DNA from: Paracholeplasma brassicae
GTDB taxonomy: Bacteria; Bacillota_I; Bacilli_A; Acholeplasmatales; UBA5453
DNA length: 64,000 nucleotides
Assembly: GCF_000967915.1 (NCBI RefSeq)
Contig: NC_022549.1
Span: 124,001 to 188,000, forward strand
Direction of reading: 5' to 3'
The notes under the pieces were generated by a model, which ran no database searches, was not told the origin of the DNA, and saw only the letters and a list, made by a program, of their open reading frames with translations. Positions 9,573-18,518 of this stretch are shown here, in pieces (position 1 is the first letter of the stretch; each line of letters opens with the position of its first letter). The position numbers were made by a program, and so were the translations under genes.

Positions 9573-9725
9573 ACAAATATCTTTAAAAAGTTATTAATTA
9601 ATTTTATTATAAATTACTTGAATATTCGTGTTTGATGCTAGTATAAATAGCGGATAAGTTAAACATAGAGTGTTCATGCTAAATAATACATGAAAAGGAA
9701 GTGAATTAATCAATGGCGAAGACTA
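9573..9725. other. AT-rich gap before the IS3 remnant
   Basis: No gene supported. A TTGATG/TATAAA pair near 9635-9655 could be a weak promoter. The stretch runs directly into the truncated end of the IS remnant. Confidence 0.3.
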
Positions 9726-9860
9726 TATTCACTTGGCGGACGTTTCATCCATTCGTAATAGCCTCCGCGAGACACCTTGAGTATTTTGCATAATAGGCGA
9801 ACATTATATCGGCGTTTGTGTTCGTGAATAAAAGCGAATCTTACTTCTTTCTTTGCTGCA
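9710..9860 (-). pseudogene. IS3-family transposase OrfB, N-terminal fragment
   Basis: In the -1 frame relative to orfA the sequence reads VRFAFIHEHKRRYNVRLLCK, then KVSRGGYYEWMKRPPSEYS, the usual start of IS3 OrfB. It stops at 9710 long before the DDE catalytic core. Confidence 0.75.
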
Positions 9861-10183
9861 CAAACGCCTCGAATTTTTTTAGGATTTCATTCTCCTCTTT
9901 CAGTCGTTTGTTTTCCTGTTCTAAGGTATAAAGTTTAGCTTTATCTGGTAATCGTTTGCCACGCCCCGTAAATGCTTTATTTTTGTATCGTTTATATTCA
10001 GCTACCCATCTAGAAACCATGGGTCTAGTTATTCCATATTCTTTGGACACCTGACCCACCGTTGATAGTTCATTAATGATGTCTTTAGCCACTTTAACCT
10101 TAAATGCTTTATCATATGTCTTTCTCATACACACCTCATACAGGTATCTTATCTAACTGTCAACATTATTGTATCATGTCCCA
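9726..10183 (-). mobile_element. IS3-family insertion sequence remnant
   Basis: The element is transcribed leftwards. It keeps its left end (reading TGGGACATGATAC leftwards from about 10183, with a TTGACA promoter motif just inside), a complete orfA, and only the first 40 or so codons of orfB. The orfB reading frame then runs into unrelated sequence and stops at 9710. Boundaries are approximate. Confidence 0.65.
9841..10134 (-). CDS. IS3-family transposase OrfA
   Basis: 97 residues with the typical N-terminal helix-turn-helix (AFKVKVAKDI to ITRPMVSRWVAEYK, about 10-50) and a C-terminal leucine-zipper-like coiled coil (YTLEQENKRLKEENEILKKF). OrfA binds the terminal repeats of IS3 elements and is normally joined to OrfB by a -1 frameshift. 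Here OrfB is truncated, so the remnant cannot transpose by itself. It could still interfere with related elements in trans (inference). Confidence 0.85.
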   Translation of the reverse strand: MCMRKTYDKAFKVKVAKDIINELSTVGQVSKEYGITRPMVSRWVAEYKRYKNKAFTGRGKRLPDKAKLYTLEQENKRLKEENEILKKFEAFVQQRKK

Positions 10184-10558
10184 TACTCTTAATTAAATAT
10201 GTCCATTTTATTGACTTAGTATCGAACTTAACAACTGATTGAATGAATGATTTATGAAGTAATATATGTGTGAAAGTTTTAGTTCACGGATATTTAGTAA
10301 AAAGTAAAAAAAACTATTCATTAATACTTGATTCAAAACGAATTTGCTATTATGATGTAATTAATAAGAAAAATAGTTGATGAATATCAAAGATAATTCA
10401 GATAACATGCACCATATAGCGTTTGTAATAAATTATCGTTTTTGAGTGTTCTTAACGACGGTTTAGGTAATCTACTTGATGTTGAAAGTGATTATTATAG
10501 CTCATTTATTATATATAAAACTATAATCAAGAGAAAAGCAGTTTTAGAAGGTTTTATT

Positions 10559-10590
10559 AAACTTAGCACTCAAATTTGAGCGCTAAGTTT
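10559..10590 (+). terminator. Hairpin, likely terminator
   Basis: Almost perfect inverted repeat: AAACTTAGCACTCAAA pairs with TTTGAGCGCTAAGTTT, followed by GTTTATG. It separates the gene-like remnant before it from the polysaccharide operon. Confidence 0.55.
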
Positions 10591-10648
10591 GTTTATGTAA
10601 CTCGATATTATTCGTAACATCGATAACATGCCTATATAAACATAATTT

Positions 10649-10677
10649 TTGTTAATATGTTATTTATAATTTATTAT
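10649..10677 (+). promoter_or_regulatory. Candidate promoter of polysaccharide operon
   Basis: TTGTTA at 10649-10654 and TATTAT at 10672-10677 with 17 nt between. The transcript would have a leader of about 65 nt before the GGAGGGG ribosome site of the first gene. Confidence 0.45.
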
Positions 10678-10747
10678 GTAAAATAACAACATTTGAAATA
10701 TAATATATCTGTATGTCAATTTATATAACATATGATGGAGGGGTTTC

Positions 10748-12214
10748 ATGTCAAAAGATTTTTTTAAAAAGCATTATGCATTGATTAGATTATTTGAGAT
10801 TACATTAGACTTGTTTTTTCTTTTATTCTCATTTCTCTTAGTTGTTCAAGTAAAAGCTTATTTCGAGACTGGTGATTTTGTGCAAAGTTTCATTAATATA
10901 TTTAGTAACTTTTTAGGAGCTAAATTAGAAGTTCTTAGGACTCAAATATTATATATCGTAGTTGCTATTGTTTTATTCATGGTATATCAAGTCTCTGTGA
11001 CTAAAAAACGTTACAGTCAAGCAATGGCTGGGACGATATTAGCATTAGTGATGACGAATGTTTTTGTTTTTTTCTTGTCTGCAATGATGAAGCGTGTGCT
11101 AGTCGATTCTATGACTATAGGTTTTACACTGGTTTCTCAATTAGTATTATTTGCAATTTATAAATATGTGTTTTACCGTATTATTTTAAAGATTGATAAA
11201 CGTTGTGTGTTAATTATAGGACCAGAAAGTGAAGCTAAGTTAATCGCAACTAAGTTTTTAATGGATAAAGAAGAACACAGGCATTTGAAATATGTTTTAT
11301 TTGAATCACTTATTAAGGACTCGAATGATTTAATTAAATACATTGACATAGCTGATGATATCATTTTACTTGAAGGGTTAAGCGAACGGTATAAAAATAA
11401 CATCATGACTTATTGTTTATCTAAGATGCACAAGAGAGTCTATTTAATACCTAAGTTGTATGAGATTAATATTGTGAATTCAAAGATTGATCAAATTAGA
11501 GATACACCTGTCTTTGTTTCACAATCCTTACATTTATCTCTGACACAACGTTTTATCAAACGTGCGACAGATATCATTATCGCAATTATTGGATTAATTA
11601 TATCTGCGCCGATCTTGGCTGTTGTGGCACTTTTGATTAAGTTTAGTGATAAAGGACCGGTGTTTTATAAACAAGAACGTGTAACGAGAAATAATAGATA
11701 TTTTACGCTCATTAAATTCCGTACGATGATTGTTGATGCTGAAAAACACACAGGTGCTGTGTGGCAATTGGAAAATGATCCTCGTGTTACAAAAATTGGT
11801 AAGCTTTTACGCGCTACACGAATTGATGAACTACCACAGCTAATTAATGTGTTAAAAGGTGAGATGTCATTAATAGGGCCAAGACCTGAACGTGAAATAT
11901 TCATTCAACAATTTGTTCAATCGATTCCTGATTTTAAATTTAGAGTCAATGTTAAGCCAGGTATTACTGGTTTAGCTCAAGTGCTTGGTAAATATAACTC
12001 AGAACCCGTGGACAAACTCCGTTTTGATCTACTCTATATCAGAAATTATAGTTTCTTACTAGATATTAAGATTTTATTCTTAACGGTTAAAGCTGTTTTA
12101 GATAGAGATGCTTCTGCAACACTAGGTATCCCAAGCTTTGAATCTATATTAGAAAAAGAGAACCTTGTGGCAACGCCATTTATACTGGGTGTAGAAATTA
12201 AAAAGGGGCTTTAA
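10748..12214 (+). CDS. Undecaprenyl-phosphate sugar phosphotransferase (polyisoprenyl-phosphate hexose-1-phosphate transferase)
   Basis: 488 residues. Four hydrophobic segments lie in the first 150 residues, followed by a soluble linker and a re-entrant hydrophobic segment near 285 (IIIAIIGLIISAPILAVVAL). After it comes the catalytic domain with KFRTM, the RIDELPQLINVLKGEMSLIGPRPE block and a C-terminal YIRNYSFLLDIKILF segment, all hallmarks of the WbaP/CpsE family. The enzyme moves a sugar-1-phosphate from a UDP-sugar to undecaprenyl phosphate and so starts repeat-unit synthesis at the membrane. It is the first gene of a tightly packed operon. The sugar cannot be told from sequence, although the following UDP-HexNAc genes suggest a HexNAc type. 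Confidence 0.9.
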   Translation: MSKDFFKKHYALIRLFEITLDLFFLLFSFLLVVQVKAYFETGDFVQSFINIFSNFLGAKLEVLRTQILYIVVAIVLFMVYQVSVTKKRYSQAMAGTILALVMTNVFVFFLSAMMKRVLVDSMTIGFTLVSQLVLFAIYKYVFYRIILKIDKRCVLIIGPESEAKLIATKFLMDKEEHRHLKYVLFESLIKDSNDLIKYIDIADDIILLEGLSERYKNNIMTYCLSKMHKRVYLIPKLYEINIVNSKIDQIRDTPVFVSQSLHLSLTQRFIKRATDIIIAIIGLIISAPILAVVALLIKFSDKGPVFYKQERVTRNNRYFTLIKFRTMIVDAEKHTGAVWQLENDPRVTKIGKLLRATRIDELPQLINVLKGEMSLIGPRPEREIFIQQFVQSIPDFKFRVNVKPGITGLAQVLGKYNSEPVDKLRFDLLYIRNYSFLLDIKILFLTVKAVLDRDASATLGIPSFESILEKENLVATPFILGVEIKKGL

Positions 12215-12215
12215 G

Positions 12216-13355
12216 ATGAAAAAGAAAATATTGTTTGTTGCCCACATGGATTCTCATATCGCTAACTTTCATTTGCCATATTTAGAATGGTTTCAAAGAC
12301 AAGGCTATGAAACGCATGTGGCATCTAACAGTTTAGAAAAAACGAGAGACATAAAATACTGTGATGTTAAGCATCAAATTGATTTTAAACGTTCACCTTT
12401 CTCAAGAGGTAACTTAAAAGCATATAAACAGTTTAAAAGACTCATTAAAGCAACTCAATACGAACTTGTGCATGCCCATACACCTATGGGAGGCATATTT
12501 GTTCGTATGGCTTTTAGAAAAACTCGTGTGCCTGTTTTTTATACGGCACACGGCTTTCACTTTTTAAAAGGTGGATCAAAACTGAGTTGGCTATTATATT
12601 ATCCAGTAGAAAGATGGTTATCAAGATATACAAATGAAATCATCACCATCAACGATGAAGATTATCAGATTGCTAAAAAGAAGTTTAATAAGAAGTGTCA
12701 TGTTACTTATGTCCCAGGTGTTGGGGTTGACTTATTACAATATCAAGATATCTCCGATACCAAGAAGAAAGAAGTTAGATCGAGTCTAGGCCTAAAAGAC
12801 GATGACTTTTTATTGGTTTATGTGGCAGAGCAAACCGTAGGAAAAAACCAAATGTTTTTAATTGATATGATGTATCAATTAAAGGGCAAATATCCGAATA
12901 TGAAATTATTATTAATAGGTTATGGCAAAGAGGCAACAAATCACAAGGAAAAAATTAAAGCATTTGATCTTGAAGATACCGTATTACAACTCGGTTTTAG
13001 ATATGATATCGTTGAACTGACTAGTATTGCAGATTTGATTGTCTCTGCATCGCTTAGAGAAGGCTTACCGAAAGCCTTACTTGAAGCGTTATCGATTGGT
13101 AAACCGATGTTAGTGACCAATATTAGAGGCAATAAAGATATTGTTATCAATGGCTTTAATGGCTGTCTATATGAACCAAATGATGCCTCAAATTTCAAGT
13201 CATATTTGGATCTAATGTACCATAATAAAGAATTATTAGAGCAGTTTTCTACTAATTCAAAACAGCATGCTAAAAAATTCGATATTAATCGCGTATTAAA
13301 ACAAATCACTCTCCTTTATGATGAATACTTGAAAGAAGGTAATATAAATGAATAA
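12216..13355 (+). CDS. Glycosyltransferase, GT4 family (EpsD/EpsF-like)
   Basis: Starts one base after the stop of the sugar transferase. 379 residues with two Rossmann halves: KILFVAHMDSHIANFHLPYL at the N-terminus with VHAHTPMGG and YTAHGFHFLKGG acceptor-side blocks, and the GT4 donor-binding region with VGKNQMFLIDMM, then SLREGLPKALLEALSIGKP, where EX7E gives the conserved glutamates. It acts on the cytoplasmic face and adds a sugar to the lipid-linked repeat unit. Confidence 0.85.
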   Translation: MKKKILFVAHMDSHIANFHLPYLEWFQRQGYETHVASNSLEKTRDIKYCDVKHQIDFKRSPFSRGNLKAYKQFKRLIKATQYELVHAHTPMGGIFVRMAFRKTRVPVFYTAHGFHFLKGGSKLSWLLYYPVERWLSRYTNEIITINDEDYQIAKKKFNKKCHVTYVPGVGVDLLQYQDISDTKKKEVRSSLGLKDDDFLLVYVAEQTVGKNQMFLIDMMYQLKGKYPNMKLLLIGYGKEATNHKEKIKAFDLEDTVLQLGFRYDIVELTSIADLIVSASLREGLPKALLEALSIGKPMLVTNIRGNKDIVINGFNGCLYEPNDASNFKSYLDLMYHNKELLEQFSTNSKQHAKKFDINRVLKQITLLYDEYLKEGNINE

Positions 13356-14637
13356 ATCATTAAAAATAGCGATCATAGGTTTAGGATATGTCGGACTACC
13401 AATTGCCTATGCATTTGCAAGAAAAGGCCTTGATGTGATTGGGTTTGACGTCAATCAATCAAAGATCAATCAGTATAAGGCAGGCATTGATTCAACCAAT
13501 GAAGTTGGTAGTGACAAGCTTAAAATGGTTAAAACACTTACCTATACCCATGATGAAAAAGACTTAGATGAAGCTAATTTTTTTATCATTGCCGTTCCAA
13601 CCCCAATTAATACAGATACAACGCCTAATTTAACCCCTGTGATTAAAGCAACAGAAACAGTCAGCCGTCATCTTAAAAAAGGAGACACCGTTGTCTTTGA
13701 ATCAACGGTATATCCGGGGGTAACAGAAGATATTTGTCTACCCATTTTAGAGGATAGTGGACTTAAAGGTGTCGTTGATTTTAAGTATGGTTATTCACCC
13801 GAACGCATCAACCCAGGTGATAAAATACACCGGTTAGAAACAATTATTAAGGTTGTATCAGGTTGTGATCTAGAAGCACTAGAGCATATCGCATCAGTAT
13901 ACAGTATTGTGGTTGAAGTTGGCGTCTTTAAAGCGAAATCCATCAAAGTGGCCGAGGCTGCTAAAGTCATTGAAAACACACAAAGAGACATTAATATCGC
14001 TTTTATGAATGAACTTGCGATGATATTTAATCTAATGGATATTTCTACAAGTGATGTCTTAGAGGCTGCATCTACCAAATGGAACTTTCTACGTTTTACC
14101 CCAGGTCTGGTTGGTGGTCATTGTATTGGTGTTGACCCATACTATTTAACTCATAAAGCACAAGCCTTAGGTTATCACCCACAAGTGATTCTGTCAGGAC
14201 GCCGGATAAATGATGGTATGGGCAAATGGATTGCTGAAAACACAGTTAAGAAAATGATTCAAAATGATATTGCCGTTAAAGGTGCTAAGGTACTTATCCT
14301 GGGTTTAACATTTAAAGAAGATTGTCCTGACTTAAGAAATTCAAAAGTGGTAGATATCATCAATGAACTAAAATCATATGGCATTAATCCGGTTGTTACA
14401 GACCCGCTGGCATCTATTGAAGAAGCTAATCATGAATACGGGATCGATTTACAAAGTTTAGCTGATGTAAAAGATGTTGATGCTGTAGTATTTGCAGTCG
14501 CACATCAAATTTATAGAGATTTAACGAGTGAATATTTACTATCACTATATAATGAAAAACATCAAAAAGCAGTCATGGTTGATGTGAAGTCTGTGACCTC
14601 ACTTCAAAATGACAAGTTTGATTGTTGGAGGGTTTAA
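13348..14637 (+). CDS. UDP-N-acetylhexosamine 6-dehydrogenase (TviB/WecC-type nucleotide-sugar dehydrogenase)
   Basis: Overlaps the previous gene by 8 nt. 429 residues with the NAD-binding IIGLGYVGLPIAYAFA motif, the central domain with IKVAEAAKVIENTQRDINIA, and the catalytic Cys in GLVGGHCIGVDPYY. The C-terminal UDP-binding domain has LILGLTFKEDCPDLRNSKV. Two successive oxidations turn UDP-HexNAc into UDP-HexNAcA. Together with the next gene, a TviC/WbpP-like 4-epimerase, it would supply UDP-GalNAcA, as in Vi antigen synthesis (inference from pairing). Confidence 0.88.
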   Translation: MNKSLKIAIIGLGYVGLPIAYAFARKGLDVIGFDVNQSKINQYKAGIDSTNEVGSDKLKMVKTLTYTHDEKDLDEANFFIIAVPTPINTDTTPNLTPVIKATETVSRHLKKGDTVVFESTVYPGVTEDICLPILEDSGLKGVVDFKYGYSPERINPGDKIHRLETIIKVVSGCDLEALEHIASVYSIVVEVGVFKAKSIKVAEAAKVIENTQRDINIAFMNELAMIFNLMDISTSDVLEAASTKWNFLRFTPGLVGGHCIGVDPYYLTHKAQALGYHPQVILSGRRINDGMGKWIAENTVKKMIQNDIAVKGAKVLILGLTFKEDCPDLRNSKVVDIINELKSYGINPVVTDPLASIEEANHEYGIDLQSLADVKDVDAVVFAVAHQIYRDLTSEYLLSLYNEKHQKAVMVDVKSVTSLQNDKFDCWRV

Positions 14638-14639
14638 TG

Positions 14640-15611
14640 ATGTTAGATATGAGATTTGAGAAAAGCACTAAATTTTTAGTGACTGGTGTTGCTGGTTTTA
14701 TCGGTACAAATACAGCAGAATATTTACTTAAAGAAGGTTACTTAGTTCGTGGGTTAGATAACTTTTCGACGGGTAAAAAATCCAATATCAGTGAACTTAA
14801 TTATCCAAACTTTGAGTTCATTGAAGGCGATATTAGAGATGTTGAGACATGTATAAAAGCAGTTAATGGGATTGACTATGTCATCCATTTAGCCGCTTTG
14901 GGTTCGGTCCCAAGATCAATTAAAGATCCTAAAACATCCAACGATGTCAATGTGAGTGGGATGCTAAATATGTTAATCGCTTCAAAAGATGAAGGGATAA
15001 AGACGTTTGTTTATGCATCAAGTAGTTCTGTATATGGGGACGAACCTAACCTACCTAAAACAGAAGAACGAATCGGTAAGCCCTTATCACCTTATGCCGT
15101 TACTAAATACGTCAATGAGTTATATGGTCATGTGTTTCATAAACTGTACGGTCTAAGAACCGTTGGCCTTCGTTATTTTAATGTGTTTGGTCGTCGTCAA
15201 GACCCAGATAGCATTTATGCAGCTGTTATTCCTCAATTTGTGAAGAAATTATTAATGAATGAATCACCACTGATTCATGGGGACGGGACACAAAGTCGAG
15301 ACTTCACTTATATTGATAACGTCATTGAAGCTAACCTAAAAGCTTGTCTTGCAAAAGAAGATGCATTTGGTAAAGCCTATAACGTTGCATTTGGTGGACA
15401 AGTGGATGTGAATACACTTTTTAATACCATGACACAACTACTTAATAAAGACATTAAACCTGTTTATGGGCCAACTAGGCCAGGTGATGTGAAGCATTCA
15501 AATGCTGATATCAAAAAAGCGAGAGATGCTTTTTCATATGATCCATCTGTTGATTTTAAACAAGGTATTAGTCTTACCATGGATTGGTATGTTAAAACAT
15601 TATCCGTATGA
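14640..15611 (+). CDS. UDP-N-acetylglucosamine 4-epimerase-like SDR (TviC/WbpP family)
   Basis: GGAGGG at 14627-14632 places the start at the second of two adjacent ATGs (14640, 7 nt spacing); the ATG at 14637 overlaps the previous stop and is possible. The product is an extended short-chain dehydrogenase: VTGVAGFIGTNTAEYLL for NAD, the Ser-rich ASSSSVYG strand, YAVTK with the catalytic Tyr and Lys, LRYFNVFGRRQDP, and GDGTQSRDFTYIDNV. These match WbpP/TviC enzymes that interconvert UDP-GlcNAc and UDP-GalNAc or their uronic acids. The next gene overlaps its stop by 4 nt. Confidence 0.87.
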   Translation: MLDMRFEKSTKFLVTGVAGFIGTNTAEYLLKEGYLVRGLDNFSTGKKSNISELNYPNFEFIEGDIRDVETCIKAVNGIDYVIHLAALGSVPRSIKDPKTSNDVNVSGMLNMLIASKDEGIKTFVYASSSSVYGDEPNLPKTEERIGKPLSPYAVTKYVNELYGHVFHKLYGLRTVGLRYFNVFGRRQDPDSIYAAVIPQFVKKLLMNESPLIHGDGTQSRDFTYIDNVIEANLKACLAKEDAFGKAYNVAFGGQVDVNTLFNTMTQLLNKDIKPVYGPTRPGDVKHSNADIKKARDAFSYDPSVDFKQGISLTMDWYVKTLSV

Positions 15612-16696
15612 TTAAAATTGCATTTATCATACCTTCTCTAGAAATGGGCGGTTCTGAACAAAAAGTGATTGATCTGGCTAGTGGATTAGATCCTAAAGTG
15701 TTTAAGCCAATCATTATCACCGTTACTAAATTCGGCGCTTTATTACCAAAAGCTGAAGCTTTAGGCATTAGAGTGCTATGCACAAATAAAAAAGGGAAGT
15801 TTGACTTTAGTGTTAAAAATAGAATTGCAAAAATCCTTAAAGATGGACAAATAGATATTGTTCAGGTATTTACGAGTACTGGTAAAATTTGGGGAAGGTT
15901 GGGTGCAATCAAAAATCACACCAAAGTAATAATTTCTACTGAGGAGTCTTTATTTAGAAATGGCTTTATCGACCGATTTCTTGAAAGAAGATTAAACTCG
16001 AAGACAGATTGGATTATCGCCAATTCACAGGCAACAAAGAGGAGTGCGCTTGGTGCGACTAAAATTAGTGAAACAAAATACCAAGTCATTCACAACGGGA
16101 TTCGTCTTGAACCATTTTTATCATCAAAACCCACTAGTGCCATTAGAACTTCTAAAGATGAGTTTATCATTACAACGGTTGCTAGATTTGATCCAAGAAA
16201 AAGATTAGACTTACTCATTGATGCTTTTTCTAAATGTCCTTCTCATACAAAACTCGTTTTAATTGGTAGTGGTAAACTTGATCAAGCATTAAAAGATCAA
16301 GTTAAAGGATTGAATTTAGAATCTAGGGTAGCGTTTTTAGGCACTAGAAATGATATTCCAACTTTATTAAAAGAGTCTGATTTATTTGTCTTACCTTCAG
16401 ATGAAGAAGGTTTTGGTAATGTCATTTTAGAGGCAATGGCAAGCAATTTAGCTGTGGTGGCATCCAACGTCGGTGGGATTCCTGAAATTATTCAACATGA
16501 GCGTAACGGTTTACTCTTTGAAAAAGGTAATCTTGAAGCTCTGACAAATTCGATTAACCGAATGATTGATGACCATTTGCTAAGAGAGAAGCTAAAAACA
16601 CAAGCATCAAAGGATGTTTATCAATATCGCTTAAATGAGATGGTTAAAGCACATGAGAAAACATATCTAATGCTTTATCAAAGTAAGGTGAAATAA
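15608..16696 (+). CDS. Glycosyltransferase, GT4 family
   Basis: Starts inside the stop of the epimerase (ATGA overlap) and ends inside the start of the deacetylase. 362 residues: N-terminal IPSLEMGGSEQKVIDLA, the typical GT4 opening with the GGSE/GGAE loop, a central VARFDPRKRLDLLIDAF, and the donor motif SDEEGFGNVILEAMASN with the two conserved glutamates. It adds a sugar to the growing repeat unit in the cytoplasm. The donor sugar is not readable. Confidence 0.87.
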   Translation: MIKIAFIIPSLEMGGSEQKVIDLASGLDPKVFKPIIITVTKFGALLPKAEALGIRVLCTNKKGKFDFSVKNRIAKILKDGQIDIVQVFTSTGKIWGRLGAIKNHTKVIISTEESLFRNGFIDRFLERRLNSKTDWIIANSQATKRSALGATKISETKYQVIHNGIRLEPFLSSKPTSAIRTSKDEFIITTVARFDPRKRLDLLIDAFSKCPSHTKLVLIGSGKLDQALKDQVKGLNLESRVAFLGTRNDIPTLLKESDLFVLPSDEEGFGNVILEAMASNLAVVASNVGGIPEIIQHERNGLLFEKGNLEALTNSINRMIDDHLLREKLKTQASKDVYQYRLNEMVKAHEKTYLMLYQSKVK

Positions 16697-17576
16697 TGAA
16701 AGAGTTCTTAACAATCATTGGGATTTTTATCGCATTATTTTTTACATACCACCTCGTGTGGTTTTTAATCTTTAAAAGGACTTTTAAACCGGTACTAATG
16801 TATCACCGCATCACAGATGAAGAAAAACCCATTGACATTCGTTATCAAATACATAAAGGAAAACCATTAAACTTAGATTCGATGAAGGTTAGACCAAGTG
16901 AGTTTGAATCCCAATTAAAGTATTTAAAGCAAAAAGGATTTATCACACCTAGTTTAAGAGAAGATCTATTTAAAATTAAGGATAAAGCAGTCTATATGAC
17001 ATTTGATGATGGCTATGTGGATAATTACACAAATGCATTTCCACGCTTACAAAAATACGACTTTAAGGGGATATTTTACATAACCGCTGGTTTAATAGAG
17101 AATGGTTTTATGCCGATTGATCAAAATGATCAACAAGTATCCAATAGACTTATGAATCATGAAGAATTAAACATACTTAATCGTGCAGGCATGCAAATAG
17201 GATCACATTCGATGACACATCCGTGGCTAAATGACATTGGTATTGATCTTAATATAGAGATTGTTCAATCAAAATTAATACTAGAAGAAAAGCTAGGTAT
17301 TAAGATTGATACTTTTGCATACCCAGGGGGATTATATGATAATGAGGTATTAAACCTTGTAAAAAACATTATCAAACGGCCGTGATTACTTCACGAGGAT
17401 CTGATTTTAAATTGATGAATCAAGACCTTTTTGAAATTGAACGAGAAACCATCAGTCGTGGTGAAAGTATGTTATCATTTAAACTGAAGGTTTATGGTGT
17501 GCACCGTTTTATTAGAAAGCTTCGCTGGTTAAACGTATTAAGGCGGGTGATTAAATGGCTGTTAAGACGCTCTTAA
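16696..17576 (+). pseudogene. NodB-type polysaccharide deacetylase, frameshifted near the C-terminus
   Basis: One N-terminal membrane helix (about 4-26) anchors an external or periplasm-like catalytic domain with MYHRI, the metal-site TFDDGY, SHSMTHP (His-x3-His) and AYPGG motifs. The frame breaks at the A6 run at 17361-17366, after about 222 residues. Adding one A restores HYQTAVITSRGSDF and about 65 more residues to 17576. The enzyme would remove N-acetyl groups from the exported glycan. All metal-binding motifs precede the break, but the C-terminal strand and helix are lost, so activity is doubtful if the indel is real. It overlaps its neighbours at both ends. Confidence 0.8.
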
Positions 17577-18509
17577 AAGTAGAATATGATTTATACAATC
17601 AGTTGATAATTAAATCAAAACAAAAAACAGTTTTTCAAACCATTCCTTATCTTGAATCGCTTGTCAAACTAGGTTATTCATTTGAGATATTAGGGTATTT
17701 TGTTTTAGGTGAATTAAAGTATGCATTGCCAGTTCAAAAGAAGAAAATACCGTTTGTTAATCGTTTTTATTATGCCATACCTTATGGCATCATTAGTGAA
17801 GCAGAAACAGTGGATAGAGATGTCTTAAACCAATTTATTAAAAGACTAAAACAAAAAGGATGGATCATTAATCTATCCTTACAAGAAAAACAAGAGATAC
17901 CAAAATTTAGTCACCCAACATACCATACCACGTTAATGATTGACTTAAATGAAACCCTAGATTTAATCTTCGATTCATTTTCTAAAACACATCGAAATTG
18001 TACTAGAAAAGCAATAAAAGAAGGCGTAAGTGTGAGAATGTCTCGTGATTTGAATGACATCGATCTGTTTATTTATATATATGAGTCGATGCTCGATGAA
18101 AAATCATTTGATGGTATTAAACCGAGTCTTGTAAGAGACATTATGGCTAAGTTAATCGAATCCAACTTTAGGTTTTTTTGCCATTGCAAGTTATGAAGGT
18201 ATTGTATATAATATGGCATTCATATCAACCATCGGTACAGATGCACGTTATTTGTATGGATCAAGTTTAAGAGTTCAAGATAAACTACCGCCTATCGGAC
18301 AATACCTACATTATGAAATCATTAGATATTTAAAAGATGAAGGCTACAAGTCTTATGATATGGGTGGTATTCCTAATTTACCGATGGATGATAACCATCA
18401 ATCTTATCACGTCTATAAGTTTAAGAAAGGGTTTGGTGGAACACCAAAGATTCTTTCTTATGATTACAAGTACGTAAGATTTAAATTATTGAGATTATTA
18501 AATCGTTAG
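17555..18509 (+). pseudogene. FemAB-like peptidyl/acyl transferase (GNAT fold), frameshifted
   Basis: The first part (213 residues from the ATG at 17555) and the part ending at 18509 join into one FemAB/CelD-like protein if one T is removed from the T7 run near 18173-18179. The joined sequence reads NFRFFAIASYEGIVYNMAFI. It then continues with the FemAB-type second acetyltransferase fold, ending in a YDMGGIPN, then YKFKKGFGG stretch that is very typical of the family. FemX/FemAB proteins add amino acids to lipid-linked wall precursors; relatives in polysaccharide loci decorate glycans. The exact substrate is unknown. The 5' end overlaps the deacetylase gene by 22 nt. Confidence 0.8.
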
Positions 18510-18518
18510 AGGCATAAA

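Larger units (their letters stand above)
10184..10747. other. Intergenic stretch upstream of the polysaccharide locus
   Basis: No complete gene. A frame from about 10405 to 10580 reads protein-like (ending in KRKAVLEGFIKLSTQI) but lacks a start with a ribosome site and may be a gene remnant. A strong hairpin at 10559-10590 (AAACTTAGC and GCTAAGTTT arms) follows it. A likely operon promoter lies at 10649-10677. Confidence 0.4.

Noticed and set aside
10620-10661. Possible box before the polysaccharide operon (ATGCCTA, 21 nt, TATGTT)
   Set aside because: Only about 7 of 15 positions match, and a standard TTGTTA-17-TATTAT promoter fits the same region.
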